A stretch of DNA of 11,447 nt, from NCBI GenBank assembly GCA_051007175.1, contig JBPCSL010000089.1, forward strand, positions 1-11,447, written 5' to 3'. The stretch comes from Mxb001 sp051007175 (GTDB lineage Bacteria > Actinomycetota > Actinomycetes > S36-B12). The translations under genes were made by a program, and so were the position numbers. Under the pieces are notes generated by a model. The model was not told the DNA's origin. It worked only from the letters and a program-made list of their open reading frames with translations, and searched no databases. How positions within the stretch are numbered: the first letter of the stretch is position 1; the number at the start of each line of letters is the position of its first letter. This document shows, one piece after another, positions 6,675 through 11,447 of this stretch.

Positions 6675-6998
6675 TCAGGTGCCGGCGAAGGCGACGATGA
6701 GGGCGTACGCCGCGCACCCCAGGGCGATGACCGTCAGGGTCACCAGGCCGATGATGAACGCCGCCAGGGATAGCCCGCGGCCCCCGCGGACAGGTCGCTC
6801 TGTCGACCGGCGTATGCCGACGCGCCCCAACACGAGCCCCAGGACGCTGCCGAGGATCGGCAGGATCCCGACGAGCCCGAGGAGGGACAGGACCAAGGCC
6901 CAGATGCCGATCCAGGACGGCTTCGACCCTTCGGGTGCCGGAGCGGCGACGTCGTCGACCGGGGCCACCGGCGCCTCGCTCTCAGGGACCTCGCTCAC
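6675..6998 (-). CDS. DUF4190-like small membrane protein, 107 aa
   Basis: The N-terminal 28 residues are acidic and rich in Pro, Ala and Glu, and probably cytoplasmic. Two hydrophobic blocks follow (about 29-61 and 76-104). The first contains WALVLSLLGLVGILPILGSVLGLVLGRVGIRR, matching the small Gly/Leu-rich repeat layout of DUF4190-type proteins. The second begins GRGLSLAAFIIGL. The protein resembles its upstream neighbour at 7031-7456 in both blocks, so the two look like tandem paralogues. The function of the family is not known. I chose GTG at 6998 because TACTGT lies seven bases before it. An in-frame GTG at 7007 is an alternative that would add three residues but overlaps this hexamer. 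The frame is open much further upstream, but that part overlaps the neighbouring gene. Confidence 0.78.
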   Translation of the reverse strand: MSEVPESEAPVAPVDDVAAPAPEGSKPSWIGIWALVLSLLGLVGILPILGSVLGLVLGRVGIRRSTERPVRGGRGLSLAAFIIGLVTLTVIALGCAAYALIVAFAGT

Positions 6999-7005
6999 GT
7001 CCGAC

Positions 7006-7011
7006 ACAGTA
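7006..7011 (-). promoter_or_regulatory. Putative -10 element for leaderless small membrane protein transcript (TACTGT)
   Basis: The minus strand reads TACTGT, then seven bases, then GTG at 6998. There is no Shine-Dalgarno sequence. It lies in the 32-bp gap between the two DUF4190-like genes, which suggests they are not simply one operon. Confidence 0.4.
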
Positions 7012-7030
7012 GCGCCGCGGGACCAGCTCA

Positions 7031-7456
7031 CTACTGGGCGGTCATGCTGTTGAGCTCGCTCATCATGCTGTTGAAGTCCTGGATGTTGTTGGTGTTGGTC
7101 TGGTCCTGCGTCACGGCCACGGCGATGAGGATGATGTAGAGGATCGTCCCGATCACCGCGAGGACGAGGCCGATGATGCCGATGATGAAGCCGGCCTTCG
7201 CCATGCCCCCGTTGCTCGCACGCCCCTCTCGGGCATTGCGCATGCCGATGACGCCGAAGATGATGCCGAGGATGCTGCCGATGTAGGGGATGCAGCCGAC
7301 CAGGCCGAGGATGCCCAGGACCAGTGCCGCGACGCCCATGCCGTTCTGCTGGCCCGAGGCCCCGGCTGGCATGCCGGGCGGAGGCGGAGGCGCCGCGGGG
7401 GGCGGAGGGGGCGGAGCCGCGGGCGGCTGAGGCGGGGGCGGCGGGGTGGTGGACAT
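7031..7456 (-). CDS. DUF4190-like membrane protein with poly-proline N-terminus, 141 aa
   Basis: Residues 5-30 are almost all Pro and Ala, with runs of five and six prolines, giving a stiff extended tail. The hydrophobic blocks at about 41-71 and 88-115 carry the DUF4190 pattern: ALVLGILGLV, then GSILGIIFGVIGMRNAREG, then AKAGFIIGIIGLVL. The last 25 residues are polar, Asn/Gln/Ser/Met-rich. The function is unknown; such proteins are common small membrane proteins in actinobacteria. I chose ATG at 7456 over the longer open frame to 7546 because GGGAGGA precedes it at a good distance and the family-like sequence starts there. Unlike its paralogue downstream, it has a clear Shine-Dalgarno sequence. 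It is divergent from the CO dehydrogenase-type operon across 185 bp. Confidence 0.85.
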   Translation of the reverse strand: MSTTPPPPPQPPAAPPPPPPAAPPPPPGMPAGASGQQNGMGVAALVLGILGLVGCIPYIGSILGIIFGVIGMRNAREGRASNGGMAKAGFIIGIIGLVLAVIGTILYIILIAVAVTQDQTNTNNIQDFNSMMSELNSMTAQ

Positions 7457-7500
7457 CGATCCTCCCGGGGGTCGGCGGCCGGACTGCGAAGGTCGGCTCC

Positions 7501-7506
7501 ACGCTA
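7501..7506 (-). promoter_or_regulatory. Possible -10 element upstream of the poly-proline membrane protein (TAGCGT)
   Basis: TAGCGT on the minus strand would start transcription about 37 bases before the ATG, leaving room for the GGGAGGA ribosome site. The same hexamer occurs on the plus strand at 7575-7580 facing the other way. No -35 box was recognised. Confidence 0.25.
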
Positions 7507-7574
7507 TCGGCCCCGCCTGCCGGAGGGGCACCCCCAAGTCGGTCATTCCCCTCCCAGTCGGGATCCAATTCCCC

Positions 7575-7580
7575 TAGCGT
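7575..7580 (+). promoter_or_regulatory. Possible -10 element for the coxSLM operon (TAGCGT)
   Basis: TAGCGT would place the transcript start near 7587 and give a leader of about 55 bases carrying the 7606-7634 hairpins and the Shine-Dalgarno sequence. ATTCCCCT directly abuts it (7568-7575) and recurs 23 bp upstream (7545-7552). No -35 box was recognised. Confidence 0.25.
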
Positions 7581-7605
7581 CGGCCTTGCCTGCCGTTAGG
7601 CGGGT

Positions 7606-7634
7606 CGGCGCCCTCGGGCGCCGGGATTCCCCGG
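7606..7634 (+). promoter_or_regulatory. Overlapping leader hairpins just upstream of coxS
   Basis: CGGCGCC-CTCG-GGCGCCG (7606-7623) is a perfect seven-pair stem with a four-base loop. CCGGG-ATTC-CCCGG (7621-7634) is a five-pair stem sharing three bases with the first and covering the first two bases of the GGGAGAG ribosome site (7633-7639). The two cannot form together, so they could act as a translational switch. As DNA, the first is also a plausible operator. Confidence 0.35.
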
Positions 7635-7641
7635 GAGAGCC

Positions 7642-8124
7642 ATGAGCCACGTGCCTATCAGCCTCACCGTCGACGGTGAGGTCTACGAAGCCGAGGTGGA
7701 GCCCCGCCGCCTACTCGTCCACTTCCTGCGCGAAGATCTCGGGCGCGTAGGGACCGTGGTGGGATGCGACACCTCCAATTGCGGCGCCTGCACCGTCCTT
7801 CTCAACGGTCGCAGTATCAAGTCGTGCAGCGTCCTCGCCGTCCAGGCTGACGGCGCCACCATCACGACCGTCCAGGGACTCGCCGAGGGCGAGAACAACT
7901 GGCACCCCGTCCAGATCGCCTTCAAGGAGTGCCACGGCCTGCAGTGCGGCTACTGCACGCCCGGCATGGTGATCTCGACGGTCGATCTGCTCGGCGAGAA
8001 CCCCAACCCCTCCGAGGAGGAGATCCGCGAGGGCCTCGAGGGCAACCTCTGTCGCTGCACCGGCTACCACAACATCGTGAAGTCGGTTCAGTTCGCCGCT
8101 GAGCTGATGGGAGGCACGAAGTGA
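7642..8124 (+). CDS. coxS: CO dehydrogenase-type small subunit, two [2Fe-2S] clusters, 160 aa
   Basis: Electron-transfer subunit of a xanthine oxidase-family molybdenum hydroxylase. The N-terminal plant-ferredoxin-like domain binds one [2Fe-2S] cluster through Cys42, Cys47, Cys50 and Cys62 (C-x4-C-x2-C-x11-C). The C-terminal helical domain binds the second through Cys102, Cys105, Cys137 and Cys139 (QCGYCTPGM and CRCTGY). All eight ligands are present and the length is normal. It passes electrons from the molybdenum site to FAD. The ATG follows GGGAGAG (7633-7639). The stop overlaps the start of the large-subunit gene by four bases (GTGA). The symbol reflects the family and gene order; substrate identity rests on the large subunit. 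Confidence 0.93.
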   Translation: MSHVPISLTVDGEVYEAEVEPRRLLVHFLREDLGRVGTVVGCDTSNCGACTVLLNGRSIKSCSVLAVQADGATITTVQGLAEGENNWHPVQIAFKECHGLQCGYCTPGMVISTVDLLGENPNPSEEEIREGLEGNLCRCTGYHNIVKSVQFAAELMGGTK

Positions 8125-10529
8125 CCGACACCATGGAGACCGCGGCTTCCGACATGATCGGGCGCCCCATTCGCCGCAAGGAAGACGCCCGCCTGCTGCA
8201 CGGCCAGACCAACTGGACCGACAACATCCAGCTCCCGGGCACCCTGCACATGGCCATCCTGCGCAGCCCCATGGCACACGCGAAGATCACGAGCATCGAC
8301 GTCTCGCCGGCCCTGAAGCGACCGCATGTCGTGGCCGCCTACAGCGCCAAGGAGCTCGGGGACCTCAACGGGGCCATCCCCTGCGTGTGGCCGGTGACCG
8401 ACGACATCCAGATGCCGGCCTTCCCGGCTCTCGCCGTCGACAAGGTCCGCCACGTCGGCGACTGCGTGGCGGTCGTCATCGCCAACAACAAGTACGCCGC
8501 GGCCGACGCCCTCGACGCCATCGAAGTGGAGTACCAGCCTCTGCCCGCCGTCATCGATATGGAGGCGGCCCTGGCACACGGCTCCGTCGCCGTCCACGAC
8601 GCTGCAGACGGGAGCCTCGGCACCAACCGCTGCTACGACTTCCCGCTGAAGCCCACGGGCGAGGGATCGTTCGAGGCCGCCGTGAAGGCCGCCGGCGACG
8701 ACGTCGTCGTGGTGAAGCGCCGCTTCATCAACCAGCGCATCATCGCCGGCTACATGGAGCCGCGCGCCGTCGTGGCCTCCCCCATGGGCATGAGCAATGA
8801 GATGACCGTCTGGTCATCCACGCAGATCCCGCACGTCCTGCGCGTGCTCATGGCGCTCGTGACGGGCCTGCCCGAGAACTCCCTACGGATCGTCGCGCCC
8901 GACGTCGGCGGCGGATTCGGCGGCAAGCTCCAGCTGTACCGCGAGGAGGTCCTCGCCGTGCAGATCGCCCGACACCTCGGCCGCCCCGTCAAGTGGAACG
9001 AGACCCGGAGCGAGGACATGGTCGCCTCCCACCATGGGCGCGACCAGATCCAGGACATCTCGATCGCCGCGACCAAGGACGGCAAGCTCATCGGGATGAA
9101 GGTGGACCTGCTCGCCAACATGGGCGCCTACCTGCAGATCATCACGCCGGGCATCCCGCTGCTGGGCATGTTCATGTACCCCGCCATCTACAAGATGGAC
9201 GCCTACGAGTTCTTCTGCACCGGCGTCTTCACCAATACGACGCCGACCGACGCTATCCGCGGCGCCGGGCGACCGGAGGCGACGTTCGCCATTGAGCGGA
9301 TCATGGACGAGTTGGCGGCCGAGTTGGGCATGGACCCGATGAAGCTGCGAGAGATGAACTGGATCACCCACGAGGAGTTCCCCTACACGACGATCGCCGG
9401 GCTCACCTACGACACCGGCAACTACGAGGCCGCGACGGCTCGTGCCCTGGATCTCCTGGGCTACGACGCTCTCCGGGCCGAGCAGGAGCAGCGTCGTGCC
9501 TCCGGTGACCCGGTCCAGCTCGGCATCGGCATCTCCACCTTTACCGAGATGTGCGGCCTTGCGCCGTCACGCACGCTGGGCGCCCTGAAGTACGTCGCGG
9601 GAGGGTGGGAGCACTGCACGATCCGCGCCCTGCCCACCGGCAAGATCGAGCTCATCACCGGCACATCGCCTCACGGCCAGGGCCATGAGACGGCCTGGAG
9701 CCAGATCGCCTCGAGCATCCTCGGCGTTCCCGTCGACGACATCGAGGTGGTGCACGGCGACACCGGGCGCGCTCCCTACGGCATGGACACCTACGGCTCG
9801 CGTTCGCTCGCGGTCGGCGGCCAGGCCATCAAGAAGGCGGCCGAGCGGCTCGTCGAGAAGGCCCGCATCATCGCGGCCCACCAGCTCGAGTGCTCGCCCG
9901 ACGACCTGGAGTTCATCCAGGGCGCCTTCCGGGTGAAGGGCGACCCGGCGAAGTCACAGCCGCTCGCGGCGGTGGCCTTCGAGGCCTTCACGGCCCACAA
10001 CCTGCCGGACGGCGTCGAGCCGACCCTGCAGGCGGAGGCGACCGTCGACCCGGACGACTTCTCCTACCCGCACGGCACACACCTGTGCGCCATCGAGGTC
10101 GATACCGAGACGGGCAAGGCGAAGATTCGCTCCTACGTCTGCGTCGACGACGTCGGCGTCCAGGTGAATCCCATGATCGTCGAGGGCCAGGTGCACGGCG
10201 GGCTCGCCTGCGGCATCGCGCAGGCCCTCTACGAGGGGGTGGAGTACGACTCCGACGGCAACCTGCTGACGGCCAGCCTGGCGGACTACCTCATCCCGAG
10301 CGCGGCGGACCTGCCGAGCTTCACGACCGCTAGCACGGTCACCCCGTCGACCACCCATCCCCTCGGGACCAAGGGCGTCGGCGAGGCGGGGGCCATTGCC
10401 TCCACGCCGGCCATCATCAACGCGATCGTGGACGCCCTTCGCCCGATGGGGGTCACCGACGTCAAGATGCCGGCCACGCCCGAGAACGTGTGGCGGGCCA
10501 TCCAGAACGCCCAGGGAGGTGCGAAGTGA
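8121..10529 (+). CDS. coxL: CO dehydrogenase-type large subunit (form II-like), molybdopterin-binding, 802 aa
   Basis: Catalytic subunit carrying the molybdopterin cytosine dinucleotide cofactor. It has the family motifs DVGGGFGGK (261-269), GQGHET (519-524) and GVGEAG with the catalytic Glu755. The active-site loop is AIRGAGRPEA, with Ile379 before RGAGR (380-384). Form I enzymes, the proven CO oxidisers, carry AYRCSFR with a Cys that binds copper; form II enzymes carry AYRGAGR. The loop and the S-L-M gene order therefore put this protein with form II, whose members may oxidise CO slowly or act on other substrates such as aldehydes or heterocycles. The usual Tyr is replaced by Ile. The GTG start is preceded by GGGAGG with six bases between and overlaps the coxS stop. 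Length is normal for the family. Confidence 0.9.
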   Translation: MTDTMETAASDMIGRPIRRKEDARLLHGQTNWTDNIQLPGTLHMAILRSPMAHAKITSIDVSPALKRPHVVAAYSAKELGDLNGAIPCVWPVTDDIQMPAFPALAVDKVRHVGDCVAVVIANNKYAAADALDAIEVEYQPLPAVIDMEAALAHGSVAVHDAADGSLGTNRCYDFPLKPTGEGSFEAAVKAAGDDVVVVKRRFINQRIIAGYMEPRAVVASPMGMSNEMTVWSSTQIPHVLRVLMALVTGLPENSLRIVAPDVGGGFGGKLQLYREEVLAVQIARHLGRPVKWNETRSEDMVASHHGRDQIQDISIAATKDGKLIGMKVDLLANMGAYLQIITPGIPLLGMFMYPAIYKMDAYEFFCTGVFTNTTPTDAIRGAGRPEATFAIERIMDELAAELGMDPMKLREMNWITHEEFPYTTIAGLTYDTGNYEAATARALDLLGYDALRAEQEQRRASGDPVQLGIGISTFTEMCGLAPSRTLGALKYVAGGWEHCTIRALPTGKIELITGTSPHGQGHETAWSQIASSILGVPVDDIEVVHGDTGRAPYGMDTYGSRSLAVGGQAIKKAAERLVEKARIIAAHQLECSPDDLEFIQGAFRVKGDPAKSQPLAAVAFEAFTAHNLPDGVEPTLQAEATVDPDDFSYPHGTHLCAIEVDTETGKAKIRSYVCVDDVGVQVNPMIVEGQVHGGLACGIAQALYEGVEYDSDGNLLTASLADYLIPSAADLPSFTTASTVTPSTTHPLGTKGVGEAGAIASTPAIINAIVDALRPMGVTDVKMPATPENVWRAIQNAQGGAK

Positions 10530-11383
10530 TTCCCGTCGCTTTCGACTACACCAAGCCGAGCACAGTCGATGAGGCCGTCCAGGCCCTCGTCGCCGGTGGC
10601 GAGGACGCCAAGGTCATCTCCGGCGGGCAGTCCCTCATGCCGGTGCTCCGGCTGCGCATGGCGGCCCCGACGGTGCTCGTCGACGTCGGCGGGATCGCCG
10701 AGATGAACGGCGTCTCCGACGGTGGCGACCACGTCCTCATTGGCGCCAACACCACGCATCACGAGGTCATGAACAACGCCCTCGTGAAGCAGAATGCCAG
10801 CCTGCTCGCCATGACGGCTGCCACGGTGGCGGATCCGCAGATCCGGCACCGCGGCACGCTCGGCGGCTCGCTCGCCCACGCCGACCCGGCCGGCGACCTG
10901 CCGACGGCGGCGCTGGCGCTCGACTGCGTGATGGTGGCGCAGGGGCCGAAGGGGCGCCGTGAGATCGCCGCGAAGGACTTCTTCGTGGACTACTTCACGA
11001 GCGCCCTCGAGCCCGATGAGATCCTCGTCGCCATCAAGGTGCCCAAGCTCGGAGACGGCTGGGGCTGCCACTACGAGAAGTTCAACCGCACCGCCCAGGC
11101 ATGGGCCACGGTCGGCGTCGCTGCCGCGGTGAAGCGCCAGAACGGCACGATCACCGAGGCCCGCGTGGCGCTCACCAACATGGGGCCGTGCCCCGTGCGG
11201 GCGAGCTCGGTGGAGTCCGCCCTCGCGGGCGCCTCCGCGTCAACGGATGCGATCGCGGCCGCCTCGGCCAACGCCACCGACGGCACGCGACCGACGAGCG
11301 ACCTCCATGCGTCGGCCGAGTTCCGTGAGCACCTCGCCAAGGTGCTCACCAAGCGCGCCGTGGCGACCGCCGCGGGCGTCTAG
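10526..11383 (+). CDS. coxM: CO dehydrogenase-type medium subunit, FAD-binding, 285 aa
   Basis: FAD subunit that takes electrons from the iron-sulfur subunit and passes them to the respiratory chain or another acceptor. The N-terminal FAD domain contains SGGQSLMPVLRLR (32-44) and the second FAD motif RGTLGGSLAHADPAGD (109-124), both typical of the CoxM/CutM family. The C-terminal half has the usual FAD-subunit domain: YEKFNRTAQAWATVGVAAAV and ARVALTNMGPCPVRAS. The start is the GTG at 10526, which overlaps the coxL stop as GTGA and follows GGGAGG with six bases between. The frame extends 12 codons further up, but that start has no ribosome site. Length and motifs are normal. Confidence 0.93.
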   Translation: MIPVAFDYTKPSTVDEAVQALVAGGEDAKVISGGQSLMPVLRLRMAAPTVLVDVGGIAEMNGVSDGGDHVLIGANTTHHEVMNNALVKQNASLLAMTAATVADPQIRHRGTLGGSLAHADPAGDLPTAALALDCVMVAQGPKGRREIAAKDFFVDYFTSALEPDEILVAIKVPKLGDGWGCHYEKFNRTAQAWATVGVAAAVKRQNGTITEARVALTNMGPCPVRASSVESALAGASASTDAIAAASANATDGTRPTSDLHASAEFREHLAKVLTKRAVATAAGV

Positions 11384-11447
11384 CAGTCAGAGAACGACAG
11401 TGGGGCCCGGGCATAGGCTACACCCCCACCTAAAGTTGTGATGGAGT
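11384..11447 (+). other. Short tail after coxM; no gene visible
   Basis: GTGGGG (11400-11405) can pair with CCCCAC (11424-11429) around an 18-base loop, but no T-run follows, so a terminator is not supported. TAGGCT (11414-11419) fits a weak -10 element, and GGAG at 11443-11446 could serve a start beyond the window. The next operon gene, if any, is not visible. Confidence 0.4.

Noticed and set aside
5006..6700. Plus-strand open frame of 564 codons opposite guaA
   Set aside because: It is the antisense shadow of guaA. Its composition (runs of His, Asp, Gly, Arg) is typical of a reversed high-GC gene, and guaA is certain.
7711..8597. Antisense open frames opposite coxS and the start of coxL
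   Set aside because: They are shadows of well-supported iron-sulfur and molybdopterin subunit genes.
8121..10529. Form I (proven CO-oxidising) CO dehydrogenase
   Set aside because: The AYRCSFR loop with its copper-binding Cys is absent, and the gene order is S-L-M rather than M-S-L.
11400..11429. Rho-independent terminator after coxM
   Set aside because: The six-pair stem has an 18-base loop and no following T-run.

Overview
The window comes from a high-GC actinobacterium (Actinomycetota). GC-rich third codon positions, frequent GTG starts, an actinobacterial-type secreted protein and possible leaderless promoters all point that way. The order or genus cannot be fixed from this sequence. 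I found no RNA genes, insertion sequences, prophage or CRISPR. Most of the window is ordinary chromosome, and the main metabolic module is a molybdenum hydroxylase operon at the right end.

Left part (1-3505, all minus strand). The first gene is the N-terminal 273 residues of a UvrD/PcrA-type DNA helicase, cut by the window edge. Upstream of it lie a 216-residue exported protein of unknown function and a long secreted protein. The latter joins a metallopeptidase-like (M15/VanY-type) domain to a C-terminal region of about 370 residues that looks like three diverged copies of an actinobacterial surface domain. A divergent, PIG-L/LmbE-family zinc deacetylase gene (3658-4386, plus) starts opposite it.

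Middle (4391-7456, minus strand). A four-helix membrane protein converges on the deacetylase gene with only 4 bp between stop codons. Upstream of it is a gene-free stretch of about 345 bp holding three tandem 23-bp repeats, an 11-bp inverted repeat and a probable guaA terminator. Then come guaA (GMP synthase, complete) and two adjacent, related DUF4190-like small membrane proteins.

Right part (7642-11383, plus strand). A tightly coupled operon in the order small-large-medium encodes an aerobic carbon monoxide dehydrogenase-type molybdenum enzyme: an iron-sulfur subunit, a molybdopterin subunit and an FAD subunit. Gene order and the RGAGR active-site loop match the form II (CoxSLM) group. That group includes enzymes whose true substrate is not settled. 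The usual Tyr before RGAGR is Ile here. Maturation genes (coxD/E/F/G) are not in the window and could follow downstream.

The most useful regulatory observation is that genes fall into two clean classes. Five minus-strand genes lack a clear Shine-Dalgarno sequence but have a TANNNT hexamer 6 or 7 nt before the start codon, as expected for leaderless mRNAs. The other genes have clear Shine-Dalgarno sequences. I saw no convincing evidence of a wholly new multi-gene system.
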